Made by a program: the position numbers and the translations under genes. This document shows, in pieces, positions 19,233-30,237 of a stretch of DNA of 64,000 bases. This DNA is from Photobacterium sp. TY1-4 (GTDB lineage: Bacteria; Pseudomonadota; Gammaproteobacteria; Enterobacterales; Vibrionaceae), in NCBI RefSeq assembly GCF_025398175.1, contig NZ_CP099734.1:2790001-2854000 (forward strand), written 5' to 3'. The notes beneath the pieces are model-generated. The model ran no database searches. It worked only from the letters and a program-made list of their open reading frames with translations, and was not told where the DNA came from. Within the stretch, counting starts at the first letter, position 1; every line of letters starts with the position of its first letter.

Positions 19233-20858
19233 TTACTGTTCCAGAGCGCGGAATTTTTCGCGTAAGTGATTGCGGATCCCGATCGCCGTCAGGTTCAACC
19301 CGACGATCACCGTCACCAATAGAAATGATGTGGCGTACACCAGGGGTCGGGCGGCTTCAACATTCGGACTTTGAAAGCCGACATCATAAATATGATAGCC
19401 AAGGTGCATGAACTTGCGCTCCAGGTGCAGGTACGGGAAGTGTTCATCCACCGGCAGCGCTGGTGCCATTTTCACCACCCCGACCAGCATCAGCGGCGCG
19501 ACCTCCCCGGCTGCGCGGGCGACCGCCAGGATCAATCCGGTCATGATTGCCGGGCTCGCCATCGGCAGTACAATCCGCCACAGTGTTTCAGCCTGGGTCG
19601 CGCCCAGCGCCAGCGAGCCGTGGCGCACCGAATTCGGGATCCGGGCCAGACCCTCTTCCGTCGAGACAATCACCACCGGCAACGTCAGAATCGCTAGCGT
19701 CAGTGCCGACCACAGAATTCCGGGAGTGCCGAAAGTTGGGGTCGGCAGCTTCTCGGAAAAGAGAAGCGCATCAATGCTGCCCCCGACCATATAGACGAAA
19801 AAGCCCAGGCCAAACACCCCGTAGACAATCGACGGCACCCCGGCCAGGTTGATCACCGCGATGCGGATCAGCTTGGTAAAGCTGTTCTTGCCGGCATATT
19901 CGTGCAGGTAAATCGCAGCCATGACGCCCAGCGGCGTCACAATCACACTCATCAGCAGTACCATCAGCACGGTACCGAATATCGCCGGAAACACGCCCCC
20001 TTCGGTATTGGCTTCACGCGGCGCTTCGCTGACAAACTGCGCGACCTGATACCCCCAGTGCGCAACCTTATCCATCAGCGACATATTGTTGGGATACCAG
20101 ATATTGAGCACCTGATCCAACGGCAGACGAACCGTCTCCCCGGTCATCTCCCGCACCAGCAGGGCCCGGTCATCAAGTTGCTGGCGCAGGGCGATTAACT
20201 CCATCTCCAGCTGGCGGAATTGCCGCTCCAGGCGCTCGCGCTGCTGAGTGAAGGCTGCCGGTGTGCCCTGGCGACGTTCCTGCCGATGCAACTGATCCAG
20301 CTGCTGGCTGACCTGCACGATCGCCGTGTCCTGCAGCATCTTGATTTGCGCGCGGATCTGATCGGCGCGGGCCAGGGCAAACGGAAACTCACTGAGCGGC
20401 AGGCGTTTTCCATCTTCCACAAACGCAATCGGATAGCCGTAGAACTTGCCGTTCTTCAGCCGATCGATCACCGCCACATCCATCGCCAACGTGCGGCTGT
20501 TGATGTCCGGCTCCAGCAGGGTAATAAAGTCCAGCGACACCCGCTCGCGGTTGCCAATCTTCACCAGGTAACGGTTGACCCGATCGCCCGTGATCGCGGA
20601 TACATCACGCCCGGCTTCAGCCAACTGGCGCACCGGCACCGAGCGGACCTCGTAAATTTCGCCAATCAGCACCTGCGGGTGCGTCGGGCCGTCCACTTCA
20701 AACTGATACACCGATGCCGGCCAGAAATAACTCAGTCCTTTCCAGCCGATCAACAGCAATAAGCCCAGGACCGCGACCAGGCTCAGGCTGACCGTGCCGG
20801 CCGTCATCCAAATCCATGGTGCGCCGGATTGAAACCAGCGTCTCATGTGCTCAAACAA
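19233..20858 (-). CDS. pstA: Phosphate ABC transporter permease PstA, long form with periplasmic coiled coil
   Basis: 541 residues, nearly twice E. coli PstA (about 296). A first membrane helix (15-38) is followed by a soluble insert of about 250 residues that includes a Gln/Arg-rich coiled coil at about 165-235. The standard permease core then starts at about residue 290, with the ABC coupling motif region around EGLARIPNSVRHGSLALGATQ. The insert should be periplasmic. It sits between pstC and pstB in the operon, and PstC carries a matching long insert, suggesting they evolved together. Confidence 0.95.
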   Translation of the reverse strand: MFEHMRRWFQSGAPWIWMTAGTVSLSLVAVLGLLLLIGWKGLSYFWPASVYQFEVDGPTHPQVLIGEIYEVRSVPVRQLAEAGRDVSAITGDRVNRYLVKIGNRERVSLDFITLLEPDINSRTLAMDVAVIDRLKNGKFYGYPIAFVEDGKRLPLSEFPFALARADQIRAQIKMLQDTAIVQVSQQLDQLHRQERRQGTPAAFTQQRERLERQFRQLEMELIALRQQLDDRALLVREMTGETVRLPLDQVLNIWYPNNMSLMDKVAHWGYQVAQFVSEAPREANTEGGVFPAIFGTVLMVLLMSVIVTPLGVMAAIYLHEYAGKNSFTKLIRIAVINLAGVPSIVYGVFGLGFFVYMVGGSIDALLFSEKLPTPTFGTPGILWSALTLAILTLPVVIVSTEEGLARIPNSVRHGSLALGATQAETLWRIVLPMASPAIMTGLILAVARAAGEVAPLMLVGVVKMAPALPVDEHFPYLHLERKFMHLGYHIYDVGFQSPNVEAARPLVYATSFLLVTVIVGLNLTAIGIRNHLREKFRALEQ

Positions 20859-20887
20859 TTCATTATCGTCACCTGTGAATGCTCGTC

Positions 20888-23158
20888 CTACAACGAGCTG
20901 TATCGCTCACGCAGCCGCTGGCGGACCAGCTCTGCGATGGTGTTAAACAGGAATGTAAATACAAACAAAACAAACGCCGCCAGAAACAGCACCCGGTAGT
21001 GCGAGCTGCCGACTTCAGACTCCGGCATTTCAATCGCAATCGTTGCCGACAGCGTGCGTAACCCTTCGAGGATATTCCAGTCCATCAAGGGGGTATTGCC
21101 GGTCGCCATCAGCACAATCATGGTTTCGCCGACGGCTCGCCCCAGCCCCATCATAATGGCAGAAAAGATCCCCGGGCTGGCCGTCAGCAGCACCACCCGG
21201 GTTAGGGTCTGCCAATGGGTCGCCCCCAATGCCAGCGAGCCGCTGGTCAGATGGCCCGGCACCGAGAAAATCGCATCTTCAGCAATCGTAAAGACCGTCG
21301 GGATCACCGCGAACCCCATTGCAATGCCCACCACCAGGGTGTTGCGCTGGTCATACCCAATGCCCCACTCACTGGCCAGGTAGACTCGCAAATCACCGTC
21401 GAACAGGGCCTGCTCCAGCCACGGTCCTAAGCTCAGGCAGCCATAGGCGAGCAGGATAATCACCGGGACCAGCACCATCAGGTGCAATCCACCCGGCAAG
21501 CGGACCCGCCAGGCCGCCGGCAGCAACAACGACCAGATCAGGCCGACCACCAGCATCGCCAGCGGAAACGCCAGAATCATCAACAGCACCCCGGGCAGAT
21601 GTGTTTCAATCACCGGTGCCAGCCAGATCCCGGCAAGAAAGCCCAGGATCACCGTCGGCAGCGCTTCCATGATCTCCACCGTCGGCTTGATCACCTGACG
21701 CATCGCGGAAGACATAAAGTAAGCGGTATAAATCGCCCCGGCCAAAGCAAGCGGGATCGCAAAGACCATGGCATACAACGCGGCTTTCAGGGTCCCGAAG
21801 ACCACGGGTACCAAGCTGAGCTTGGGTTCAAATTCATCGCTGGCCGAGGTCGACTGCCAGACATACGCCGGCTCGGGATAGCCTTCATACCAGATCTTCT
21901 GCCACAGCGAGGCAATACCGATTTCCGGGTGACGATTATTGACCCGGTAAACCTGCCACTGATCACCATTGACCGTCAGCAAGCGATCGGCCCGGGGCGA
22001 AATCGCCATCCACGCCGGGACCTGCTCAAATCGAGTTTCCTGATAAATCGGCCCTTTGACCGTGGTGTAGAAGGCCGACAACGTGCCATCCTGCTGCACC
22101 GCGAAAAAGCCTTTGCGCGAATACTCCGGGACCAGATGTGCCGCCGGGCTGCCCGGCGCCAGCTTAAATTCACGCGCCTTTACCATCTGCCGCTGCCCAT
22201 CGCGCAGCACTTCAAACCACTGGGCAATCTCCTGCGCTCCGGTGCGGATCAACAACGAGTTGGCCCCGGAGAGTAAAGTCAGCTGCGACGCGCTGCCCGG
22301 CTCAGTCCCGAGATCCACCACTTCGCGCACATATGACTGCTCACCGCGTAATGCAACCACATAAAGCCACTGGCCCCCCAACGCATACAGGGTGCGGGCA
22401 TCCGGCGTCACCGCCAGTGCTTCAATCTGCCCCGGCACGCCATCTACCGCAAAGAAACGCGACTGCCACGTACCCTGTTGGTTTTGCAGCCGGACTGATT
22501 GTTCGAAGGTCGCCACCCGCAGCCGCTGATCAGCCGTGACCCCGGCAATCACACCGCGATCGTCACGCAACGATGCCGCCAAGCGGATCACCGGCTGTTG
22601 CTGCGGATCCAACTGGATGGGATCACGCCCCAAGGGGTAGGTAATCTCAGGGTGACTTTGCCGCATCGTCTGCGGTTTAAACAGCGCTTGCGCCGGGTGC
22701 GAAGCCGGCTCAGAAAACGTGACACCGGCAACCGGCTTGAACAGCACCACCTGACCCGCGCCGTTGCCGTAGGCAAAAATCTCTTCCCGCGGCAGCGTCT
22801 GCGCCACACTGGTGGGCTGCGCCATCACTTTGAATTGGCGGATCACCTGGCCGGCCTGCGCACCGTCAATCGACACAACACTCAGGGTTCCCTGCGTCGA
22901 TAACCGGTAGGCCAGATCGTTTTGTTCACTGACTCGGATCGCCGCCGGCTGATCAGAAAAAGACGCCGTGAACGCCTGCTGGGACGTCACTCTGACCGAG
23001 GCAAAAATCGGCATCATGACATAGAGCAAGTAGAAGAAAATCAGAACTAAAGTAACAAGGACGAAAATGCCGCCGGCCGTCACCCCATAGCGCGCCAGTT
23101 TGTCTTTTACCCGGCGTCCAGGGCTGTCTCCTCTTAAAAAATCACCGGCGTCCGCCAT
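20888..23158 (-). CDS. pstC: Phosphate ABC transporter permease PstC, long form with large periplasmic domain
   Basis: 756 residues versus about 320 for E. coli PstC. One N-terminal helix (about 29-52) precedes a soluble region of about 370 residues whose repeated strand-like patterns (for example QIEALAVTPDARTLYALGG) suggest a beta-propeller-like fold. A permease core with multiple helices follows from about residue 460, including the coupling loop SVPGHLTSGSLALGATHWQT. First gene of the operon, with a strong Pho box at 23205-23222. pstS is not in this operon; it lies at 27751. Confidence 0.95.
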   Translation of the reverse strand: MADAGDFLRGDSPGRRVKDKLARYGVTAGGIFVLVTLVLIFFYLLYVMMPIFASVRVTSQQAFTASFSDQPAAIRVSEQNDLAYRLSTQGTLSVVSIDGAQAGQVIRQFKVMAQPTSVAQTLPREEIFAYGNGAGQVVLFKPVAGVTFSEPASHPAQALFKPQTMRQSHPEITYPLGRDPIQLDPQQQPVIRLAASLRDDRGVIAGVTADQRLRVATFEQSVRLQNQQGTWQSRFFAVDGVPGQIEALAVTPDARTLYALGGQWLYVVALRGEQSYVREVVDLGTEPGSASQLTLLSGANSLLIRTGAQEIAQWFEVLRDGQRQMVKAREFKLAPGSPAAHLVPEYSRKGFFAVQQDGTLSAFYTTVKGPIYQETRFEQVPAWMAISPRADRLLTVNGDQWQVYRVNNRHPEIGIASLWQKIWYEGYPEPAYVWQSTSASDEFEPKLSLVPVVFGTLKAALYAMVFAIPLALAGAIYTAYFMSSAMRQVIKPTVEIMEALPTVILGFLAGIWLAPVIETHLPGVLLMILAFPLAMLVVGLIWSLLLPAAWRVRLPGGLHLMVLVPVIILLAYGCLSLGPWLEQALFDGDLRVYLASEWGIGYDQRNTLVVGIAMGFAVIPTVFTIAEDAIFSVPGHLTSGSLALGATHWQTLTRVVLLTASPGIFSAIMMGLGRAVGETMIVLMATGNTPLMDWNILEGLRTLSATIAIEMPESEVGSSHYRVLFLAAFVLFVFTFLFNTIAELVRQRLRERYSSL

Positions 23159-23204
23159 TATTACCTCAAAAAATTTATACGTTTACGAATAATATGTCTT
23201 TTAG

Positions 23205-23222
23205 ATGACAATTATATGACAG
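23205..23222 (-). promoter_or_regulatory. Pho box of the pstC-pstA-pstB-phoU operon
   Basis: On the minus strand this reads CTGTCAT-ATAA-TTGTCAT, a 13-of-14 match to the tandem PhoB site. A TATTAT -10 element follows about 10 bases later, the usual spacing for a PhoB-activated promoter without a -35. The pstC start is 47 bp downstream. Confidence 0.88.
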
Positions 23223-23274
23223 CTTTCGGAGCGCTGACCACTTCCCTTTTCCAACCCGGCGCGGGCCCATTAGA

Positions 23275-23302
23275 TTGACATAAATTTGCAATAAAATGTC
23301 AT
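23275..23302 (+). promoter_or_regulatory. Weak Pho-box-like / palindromic element upstream of the ACT protein gene
   Basis: TTGACAT at 23275 and ATGTCAT at 23296 frame an AT-rich core, with a degenerate middle repeat (TTGCAAT). These are roughly 10-11 bp apart, like degenerate PhoB half-sites, and also form a TGACAT/ATGTCA palindrome. It could drive the ACT-ppk1-ppx genes; the match is poor. Confidence 0.3.
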
Positions 23303-23419
23303 TAGTCTTAATGATTTATGACCCCAGACTGATTTCAATGGCCGCCTGATGAATGCATCTAGACAGATCATGTACATGCTCACATAATGAACTAGCCTAT
23401 TACGAAAAAGGACGTCGTT

Positions 23420-23923
23420 ATGAAGCATCTCGTGATTACAGTGATCGGTAAAGATCGCCCGGGTCTGGTGGAGACCCTGTCTGAAACGGTTTACCAAAAC
23501 CATGGCAATTGGCTCGCCAGCAGCCTGAGCAAACTCGCCGGACAGTTTGCCGGAATTGTCCAGGTTGAAGTCGCCACTCAGTACGTGCCACTCCTCAGCC
23601 GGGCTCTGGCTGACATTGCCGACCTGCAGATCCACATTGTCGAAGACGACAGCAAAGTCGTCCCGATCACCACCCTGCACCACCTCACAGTCACCGGGAA
23701 CGATCGCCTCGGCATTGTCAAAGAAGTCACCGGCAAGCTAAAAGAGCTGGGGATCAACATCAACAAACTCAAAACCGACACCCAGAGTGCGCCGAACTGG
23801 GGCTACCCGATTTTTATCGCTGACTTTCAGCTTGAGCTGCCGGCTGAACTTCAGTTAGACACTGTCCAGGATGAGCTGGAAAAACTGGCAGATGATCTCA
23901 ATATCGATATTGATGACAACTGA
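23420..23923 (+). CDS. GcvR-like double ACT-domain regulatory protein
   Basis: 167 residues made of two ACT domains (about 4-75 and 85-160), a small-molecule-binding fold. The starts [17 protein letters not shown] and [16 protein letters not shown] are the characteristic first strand and helix of each. The family is often annotated as glycine-cleavage repressor GcvR, but no glycine cleavage genes are nearby. The gene sits 41 bp before ppk1, so a link to polyphosphate or phosphate control is possible. No DNA-binding domain is visible. Confidence 0.8.
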   Translation: MKHLVITVIGKDRPGLVETLSETVYQNHGNWLASSLSKLAGQFAGIVQVEVATQYVPLLSRALADIADLQIHIVEDDSKVVPITTLHHLTVTGNDRLGIVKEVTGKLKELGININKLKTDTQSAPNWGYPIFIADFQLELPAELQLDTVQDELEKLADDLNIDIDDN

Positions 23924-23964
23924 TCGCCTTTCATTTCGCCCTCAAGCTTATTAGCAGGAACACA

Positions 23965-26124
23965 ATGAGCACGGAACCTCTCTATCTAGAAAAAGAATTA
24001 AGTTGGCTTTCCTTTAACGAACGCGTCCTTCAGGAAGCGGCAGACAAGTCGGTGCCGCTGATTGAACGGGTGCGTTTTCTGGGGATCTTTTCCAGCAACA
24101 CCGATGAGTTTTACCAGGTTCGCTTTGCTGACGTGAAACGCCGGATCCTGATCAACGAAGAGCAAGGCGGCGATCAGGGCGCCAAGCAATTACTCAGTAA
24201 GATTCAGAGCCGGGTCCTGAAGCTCAACCAGGACTTCGACAGCCTCTACAACGAAATCCTGCTGGAAATGGCCCGGCGCCATATTTTTCTGGTCAATGAA
24301 CAACAGCTGGATGACAACCAGCAGGTTTGGCTGCGCAAGTACTTCCGCAATGCCATCTTGCCCCACGTCACCCCGATCCTGCTGACGGCCGACATTGATC
24401 TGCTGGAATTCCTCAAGGATGAATACTCCTATCTGGCTGTCGAGATGCAGCAGGATCAGAAGAAACGTTATGCGCTGATCGAAATCCCGACCGACCAGCT
24501 GCCGCGTTTCATTCAGTTGCCGGAGGCCAAAGGCAAACGACGCAAGACTTTAATTTTGCTCGATAACATACTGCGTTTCTGCCTGGATGACATCTTCAGC
24601 GGCTTTTTTGACTATGACAACCTGGCCGCTTACTCGATGAAGATGACCCGGGATGCCGAGTACGACCTCAGCCTGGAAGTCGAACACAGCCTGATGGAGC
24701 AGATGTCGGAAGGCCTGAACCAGCGCCTGACGGCGATGCCGGTACGGTTTGTCTATCAGCGGGACATGCCGGCCGATATGGTTGATGTGCTGTGCCGGAT
24801 GCTGAAAGTCTCCAGTTACGACAGTATCATTCCGGGTGGCCGCTACCACAACTTCAAAGACTTTATCGGCTTCCCGAATGTCGGCCGCAACTACCTGGAA
24901 AACAAGCCGCTGCCACCGCTGGACAGCTTCCATTTCACCAACGCCCGCAATGCGTTTGAAGCCATCAAAGCCCAGGATATCCTGCTGTACTATCCGTACC
25001 ACACCTTCAACCATATGACCGAGCTGGTGCGCCAGGCGGCCTATGACCCGAAGGTGCTGGGGATCAAAATCAACATCTACCGGGTCGCCAAAAACTCCCG
25101 CATCATCGAGTCGATGATCGATGCCGCCAACAACGGCAAGCGCGTCACTGTGGTGGTTGAGTTGCAGGCTCGATTCGATGAGGAGGCCAACATTCTCTGG
25201 GCCCGCCGCCTGACCGAAGCCGGTGTGCATGTGGTGTTCGGGGTGCCCGGGTTGAAAATTCACTCCAAGCTGTGCCTGATCACCCGACGCGAAGACGACC
25301 GGCTGGTGCGCTATGCCCACATCGGGACCGGGAACTTCCACGAAAAAACGGCGCGGATCTATACCGACTTCTCCCTGATGACCTGTAATGATGAAATCAC
25401 CGCAGAAGTGCGTCAGGTATTCGGCTATATCGAAAATCCGTACCGGCCGGTGAAATTCAAGCACCTGATTGTCTCACCGCGCAATTCCCGCAGTCGTCTC
25501 TATGATCTGATTGATCGCGAAATTGCCCATGCCAAGCAAGGTTTGAAGGCCGGGATTATACTGAAAGTCAACAATCTGGTAGACAAGGGCCTGATCAACA
25601 TGCTGTACCAGGCCAGTGGCGCCGGGGTGGAGATCAAACTGATCGTCCGTGGCATGTGTACGCTGATCCCGGGACTGAAAGGGATCAGCGAGAATATCTC
25701 GGCCATCAGTATCGTCGATCGCTTCTTAGAGCACCCGCGGGTGATGGTGTTTGAAAACAGCGGGGATCCGGAAGTGATTATCTCTTCTGCCGACTGGATG
25801 ACCCGCAACATCGACAACCGGATTGAAGTCGGCAGCCCAATCCGGGACCCGGCCCTCAAGCAGCGAATTATTGATATCCTCAATATTCAGCTCAGTGATA
25901 CCGTGAAGGCCCGGATTGTCGACAAAGAGATGAGCAATCAGTACGTGCCGCGCGGGAACCGCCGCAAGATCCGCTCGCAAATTGAGATCTATGATTATCT
26001 GAAGCAAACTGAGAAACAGCTGCGCAAGAAGGCAAAAGACGCCGAGAAGGCGGAGAAATCAGAGAAAGCGGAGCAGTCTGCACCAACCGAAAAAGTAGAA
26101 AAAGCGATGATGAACAATGATTGA
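23965..26124 (+). CDS. ppk1: Polyphosphate kinase 1
   Basis: Makes long-chain polyphosphate from ATP at the inner membrane. 719 residues with the four PPK1 domains. Catalytic phospho-His is about His433 in KIHSKLCL, with the second conserved His452 region in [17 protein letters not shown]; the N-terminal [14 protein letters not shown] and the C-terminal STADW-like segment [12 protein letters not shown] also fit. It ends in a Lys/Glu-rich low-complexity tail of about 40 residues. It overlaps ppx by 8 bp, so synthesis and breakdown enzymes are translationally coupled. Confidence 0.98.
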   Translation: MSTEPLYLEKELSWLSFNERVLQEAADKSVPLIERVRFLGIFSSNTDEFYQVRFADVKRRILINEEQGGDQGAKQLLSKIQSRVLKLNQDFDSLYNEILLEMARRHIFLVNEQQLDDNQQVWLRKYFRNAILPHVTPILLTADIDLLEFLKDEYSYLAVEMQQDQKKRYALIEIPTDQLPRFIQLPEAKGKRRKTLILLDNILRFCLDDIFSGFFDYDNLAAYSMKMTRDAEYDLSLEVEHSLMEQMSEGLNQRLTAMPVRFVYQRDMPADMVDVLCRMLKVSSYDSIIPGGRYHNFKDFIGFPNVGRNYLENKPLPPLDSFHFTNARNAFEAIKAQDILLYYPYHTFNHMTELVRQAAYDPKVLGIKINIYRVAKNSRIIESMIDAANNGKRVTVVVELQARFDEEANILWARRLTEAGVHVVFGVPGLKIHSKLCLITRREDDRLVRYAHIGTGNFHEKTARIYTDFSLMTCNDEITAEVRQVFGYIENPYRPVKFKHLIVSPRNSRSRLYDLIDREIAHAKQGLKAGIILKVNNLVDKGLINMLYQASGAGVEIKLIVRGMCTLIPGLKGISENISAISIVDRFLEHPRVMVFENSGDPEVIISSADWMTRNIDNRIEVGSPIRDPALKQRIIDILNIQLSDTVKARIVDKEMSNQYVPRGNRRKIRSQIEIYDYLKQTEKQLRKKAKDAEKAEKSEKAEQSAPTEKVEKAMMNND

Positions 26125-27616
26125 TAATGAACGCCCCCGTGAAATAGCTGCGATCGATATTGGCTCCAATAGCTTTCATATGGTCGTGGCCAGGGTCGTC
26201 GGTCAAAGCCTGCAGATCATCAGCCGGCACAAGCAGCGTGTCCATATGGCCAGCGGCCTGGATGACTATCAAAACCTGGATCAGGCTGCCATTCAGCGCG
26301 GCCTAGACTGCCTGGCGATGTTTGCCGAGCGTCTGCAGGGATTTGACCCGGACAATGTGCGGATCGCCGCCACCTACACGCTGCGCCAGGCCCGCAATGC
26401 CCACGTGTTTATCAAGCGGGCTGAGCGGGTGATCCCGTATCCCATTGAGATTATCCCCGGTACCGAAGAAGCCCGCCTGATATATCTCGGCGTGGCCCAC
26501 ACCCAACCGGAGAAGAACCGCAAACTGGTGGTGGATATCGGCGGCGGCAGCACCGAGCTGGTGATCGGCGAGGATTTCCATGCCCATCTGCTGACCAGCA
26601 AGCATATGGGTTGTGTCAGTTACCACAAGAACCACTTCGGCAAAGGCAAGATCAACGCCAAACACATGGCTGCCGCCACGCTAGCGGCGGAGCAGAAACT
26701 GGAAAGTATTGCCGGGAAATACCGCCGCAGCGGATGGGACAGTGCCCTCGGCTCATCCGGCACCATTAAAGCGATCCGCGAAGTGCTGGTCGAATCCGGC
26801 CATAGTGACGGCATCATCACCCCGGCGCGGCTCCACGAGCTGACGGAGAAGATCCTTCAGTTCAAGCATACCGATGATTTGACACTGCCGGGCCTGACCG
26901 ATGATCGTAAATCGGTCTTTCCGGCCGGGGTTGCGATCCTCAATGCCGTCTTCAAGGCCCTGAAAATCGAAGAAATGGTGTTTTCAGACGGTGCGCTGCG
27001 CGAAGGCTTGCTGTATGAAATGGAGGACCGGTTCCGCCACAGTGATATCCGGACCCGCACGGCCAGCGCCATGGCTGAACAATACAATGTCGATCTCGAG
27101 CAGGCCAACCGGGTCAAGGCCACAGCGGAAATGCTCTATGATCAGGTGGAATCCCAACCCGGTCTTGCCAAAAGCGAGCTGGCAACCTTACTGAGCTGGG
27201 GAGCCCTGCTGCACGAAGTCGGCTTGAGTATCAGCTATCCGGGTTTTCACCGTCACTCGGCCTACCTGCTGCGCCACAGCACCATGCCGGGCTTCAACTT
27301 TGAGCAACAATCGGTACTGGCGACCCTGGTTCGATTCCAACGTAAGAGCCTGAAGCTGAATGAGATGCCGGAGCTGACCATTTACAAGCGCAAGCACCTC
27401 TATCCGCTGATCCGGACCCTACGACTGGCCGTGGCACTGAACGGGCAACGCTCCGATGAGCCGCTGCCGCGGATCAAGGTCAAAGCCGATAAGGAACTCT
27501 GGGAAATTACCTTGCCCCAGGGCTGGGAAGAGAACAACAAGTTGCTGGCTGCCGATTTGAAAGTGGAGCAGGACTACTGGAGCCGGGCCGGCTGGAAACT
27601 GGCGATTACTTCCTGA
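26117..27616 (+). CDS. ppx: Exopolyphosphatase
   Basis: Releases phosphate from polyphosphate ends; related GppA acts on pppGpp. 499 residues of the ASKHA fold: first phosphate loop [16 protein letters not shown], the DIGGGSTEL second loop, and [11 protein letters not shown], followed by an HD-like C-terminal domain ([17 protein letters not shown]). The ppk1-ppx overlap favours Ppx over GppA. Followed by the terminator at 27656. Confidence 0.96.
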   Translation: MIDNERPREIAAIDIGSNSFHMVVARVVGQSLQIISRHKQRVHMASGLDDYQNLDQAAIQRGLDCLAMFAERLQGFDPDNVRIAATYTLRQARNAHVFIKRAERVIPYPIEIIPGTEEARLIYLGVAHTQPEKNRKLVVDIGGGSTELVIGEDFHAHLLTSKHMGCVSYHKNHFGKGKINAKHMAAATLAAEQKLESIAGKYRRSGWDSALGSSGTIKAIREVLVESGHSDGIITPARLHELTEKILQFKHTDDLTLPGLTDDRKSVFPAGVAILNAVFKALKIEEMVFSDGALREGLLYEMEDRFRHSDIRTRTASAMAEQYNVDLEQANRVKATAEMLYDQVESQPGLAKSELATLLSWGALLHEVGLSISYPGFHRHSAYLLRHSTMPGFNFEQQSVLATLVRFQRKSLKLNEMPELTIYKRKHLYPLIRTLRLAVALNGQRSDEPLPRIKVKADKELWEITLPQGWEENNKLLAADLKVEQDYWSRAGWKLAITS

Positions 27617-27655
27617 GCGGTCACCCGCTCTCTCTGATCGCCGCCGAGAATCAAT

Positions 27656-27679
27656 GCCGGGCCCATGCCCGGCTTTTTT
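27656..27679 (+). terminator. Rho-independent terminator of ppk1-ppx
   Basis: Stem GCCGGGC/GCCCGGC with a CCAT loop and a T6 tract, 40 bp after the ppx stop. Confidence 0.9.
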
Positions 27680-27750
27680 CACGCGGTGCTGCCATCTCGT
27701 CTTTCCGGTCAAACTTGCCTTCAAGTCAAATCCAGTCTTTCAGGCCAAAC

Positions 27751-28737
27751 TCAGTCCGTCAGCCCCAACCGATGCAGATCGGCATGGACCATGCCCGCCG
27801 ACAAGGGGACATAACCGTCTTTTTCAACAATAGCCTGGCCTTCACTGGACAAGACGTAACGAATGAACTCCGCCTGCAGGGGTTGCATCGGCTGGTTCGG
27901 GTGCTTGTTGACGTAAATATAGAGATAGCGGGCCAGCGGGTAGCGGCCACTCAGCGAATTTTCGATCGTCGCTTCTACGTAATCGTCACCTTCCCGAGCT
28001 ACCGGGATCGCCCGGATGCCCGTGGTTTTGTAACCAATCCCGGAATAACCGATCGAGTTCAGCGAACTCGAAACCGACTGCACCACCGACGCCGAGCCGG
28101 GTTGCTCATTAACGTTATTGCGAAAATCGCCCTGGCACAACGCGCGCTGTTTAAAGAAACCATAAGTACCGGACACTGAATTACGACCAAACAACTGGAT
28201 CCGCCGCGCGGCCCAACTGCCGCTTAATCCAAGCTGTCCCCAGCGGGTGATCGGCTCGGTGCCGCCACAGCGTAAGGTCCGGGAATAAATGGCATCGAGC
28301 TGGGTAAAATTAATGCCCTGCAGCGGGTTGTCCTCATGAACGAACACCGCCAGCGCATCAATCGCCACCCGAACCGCCACCGGCTCATAGCCATACGCCT
28401 GCTCAAAGGCTTCAATTTCCTTGGCTTTCATCTGGCGACTCATCGGCCCCAGCTGCGCCGTCCCTTCGATCAGTGCCGTCGGGGCCGTCGACGATCCCGC
28501 GGCCTGAACCTGAACATTCACCCCAGGATACAGACGCTTGAATTCTTCCGACCAGTAGGTCATCAGGTTAGCAAAGGTATCGGACCCCACCGAGGACAGG
28601 TTCCCCGAAACTCCGCCCACCTTACGGTACCGCTCCAAGCTGGCTTCAGGATCCGGCGCAACAGCCTGAACGGCCGTCATCCAACTGCCAAGCAGCACGC
28701 ACACCGCAAGACGCAGACAGACATGACTGAACTTCAT
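27751..28737 (-). CDS. pstS: Periplasmic phosphate-binding protein PstS (PstS-like)
   Basis: About 328 residues from ATG 28737, chosen because a signal peptide begins there ([17 protein letters not shown]...); an upstream TTG at 28770 is possible but has no ribosome site. Family features: [15 protein letters not shown], the phosphate loop [26 protein letters not shown], and GYSGIGYKT. It feeds phosphate to PstCAB. It lies apart from pstCAB but directly downstream of phoR, in the order phoB-phoR-pstS. This separation and the low similarity to enteric PstS mean a second PstS could exist elsewhere. Confidence 0.9.
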   Translation of the reverse strand: MKFSHVCLRLAVCVLLGSWMTAVQAVAPDPEASLERYRKVGGVSGNLSSVGSDTFANLMTYWSEEFKRLYPGVNVQVQAAGSSTAPTALIEGTAQLGPMSRQMKAKEIEAFEQAYGYEPVAVRVAIDALAVFVHEDNPLQGINFTQLDAIYSRTLRCGGTEPITRWGQLGLSGSWAARRIQLFGRNSVSGTYGFFKQRALCQGDFRNNVNEQPGSASVVQSVSSSLNSIGYSGIGYKTTGIRAIPVAREGDDYVEATIENSLSGRYPLARYLYIYVNKHPNQPMQPLQAEFIRYVLSSEGQAIVEKDGYVPLSAGMVHADLHRLGLTD

Positions 28738-28864
28738 AACACGAATATCGGCTCTCCTGTTCGGGCTCAAATAAAAACGACAAAAGCGGCGTGAGATCGC
28801 CCGAAGGGATCTCTGCCGCTATCCAAACCACGTACCGCCGGCGTCAGGCCACGAAGGCGCTGGC

Positions 28865-30169
28865 TCAGGCCGCCGCAGCCACCAACCGCTGGGGCAGGGT
28901 AAAGGCGAAGGTACTGCCCTCGCCGACCACACTTTCGATTTCCAGATGCGAGTCATGGTGACTCAGCGCATGCTTCACAATAGCAAGGCCCAGGCCGCTC
29001 CCGCCGGTTTCCCGCGAGCGGGCCTTATCCACCCGGTAGAATCGTTCCGTTAAGCGGTGAATATGTTGCGGTTCAATCCCCTCGCCTTTATCGGTCACTT
29101 CCAGCCGGGGACCGGCAGGCGTGCGATACCAGCGAACCAGCACCTGGGCATTATCCGGGGTGTGCTTGACCGCATTGTAAACCAGGTTGGAAATCGCACT
29201 ACGCAGTTGATCTTCATCACCAAGCACCTTGAGCGACGGATCAACATCAAAAGTAAACAGTTGCTCATTGCCACCGTTCAGCGAGATCGCCTCTTTTTCC
29301 AGAATATCCAGCATGGCCGGTACATCAATGATCTCTTCCAGCTCGATATTCGGCGCAGCTTCAATCTTTGACAGCGTCAGCAGTTGCTCGACCAGCGAAT
29401 TCATCCGCAGTAACTGTTCGGTCATCACCCCGTGTGCCTTGTCCCACATCGGGCCAACCAGCATTTCGGGATCTTTGGACATTTCCAGATAGCCCTGCAA
29501 CACCGTCATCGGCGTGCGCAGCTCATGGGAAACATTGGCAAAGAAGTTACGGCGCATGCCTTCAAGCTGCTTCACCTTGGACACATCCCGCACCACCATC
29601 AGGTATTCCCCTTCGGTGTAGTGCATGATCCGCAGCTCCAGCGTCCGGTCATAATTGAGCGGCGAGGTGATTTCCAGCGGCGTGTCAAAAGACTGCTTGG
29701 CCAGATAGCGGACAAAATCCGGGCTGCGCAGCAGATTGCTGATCGGTTGTCCGGCATCGTCGGGCCAGCGGAACCCTAACAAGTGTTGCGCCAGCTTATT
29801 GCACCAGACGATATTGCCTTCACTGCGAAAAACCACCACGGCATCGGGCAGGGATTCCGCACCATTGCGGAAACGGCGGATCAGGGTCGCCAGCTCTTTA
29901 CGACGGCGACGGTTGCGTTGCTGCAAGCGGTAAATTCCGTTAAACAGCGGCTCCCAACTTCCGGAGCCGGAAGGTGGGGTCAGGCTACGCTCTTTCCACA
30001 GCCAGTTCGACATTTTCAACTGATTATGAAAATGCCAGATCAACTGGATCCAGGTCGCCACCAGCAAAAACCAGGGCATATAACCAAAGATCCAACCGAG
30101 TGCAATCCAGGGCAGGTAGAAGAAAGCCAGTTCCCAGACCAGCTTTTTCCACGACAGCCGTTCAACCAT
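28865..30169 (-). CDS. phoR: Phosphate sensor histidine kinase PhoR
   Basis: 434 residues from ATG 30169, which has GGAG 6 bases upstream and matches the E. coli start ([11 protein letters not shown]); in-frame starts 12-18 bp further up are less likely. Two N-terminal helices (about 12-45), a PAS domain with the PhoR-specific [10 protein letters not shown] and a conserved WCN, then the HisKA box with the phosphorylated His in [12 protein letters not shown] and the ATPase N, G1 and G2 boxes ([27 protein letters not shown]). It phosphorylates PhoB, encoded 68 bp upstream. Confidence 0.97.
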   Translation of the reverse strand: MVERLSWKKLVWELAFFYLPWIALGWIFGYMPWFLLVATWIQLIWHFHNQLKMSNWLWKERSLTPPSGSGSWEPLFNGIYRLQQRNRRRRKELATLIRRFRNGAESLPDAVVVFRSEGNIVWCNKLAQHLLGFRWPDDAGQPISNLLRSPDFVRYLAKQSFDTPLEITSPLNYDRTLELRIMHYTEGEYLMVVRDVSKVKQLEGMRRNFFANVSHELRTPMTVLQGYLEMSKDPEMLVGPMWDKAHGVMTEQLLRMNSLVEQLLTLSKIEAAPNIELEEIIDVPAMLDILEKEAISLNGGNEQLFTFDVDPSLKVLGDEDQLRSAISNLVYNAVKHTPDNAQVLVRWYRTPAGPRLEVTDKGEGIEPQHIHRLTERFYRVDKARSRETGGSGLGLAIVKHALSHHDSHLEIESVVGEGSTFAFTLPQRLVAAAA

Positions 30170-30237
30170 TGAGGACTCCATTGACACAGCAGCCCCGGGG
30201 CGCTGCTGCGTTCAAACGATAACGATAGTTTATGGGG

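Noticed and set aside
24550..25464. A 304-codon open frame antisense to ppk1
   Set aside because: The His/Val/Gly-rich translation has no recognisable domain and mirrors ppk1 codons; it is a shadow frame.
28765..28864. Terminator between phoR and pstS
   Set aside because: A weak GAGATC/GATCTC inverted repeat exists near 28794-28814 but has no U-run, so phoR-pstS read-through is more likely.
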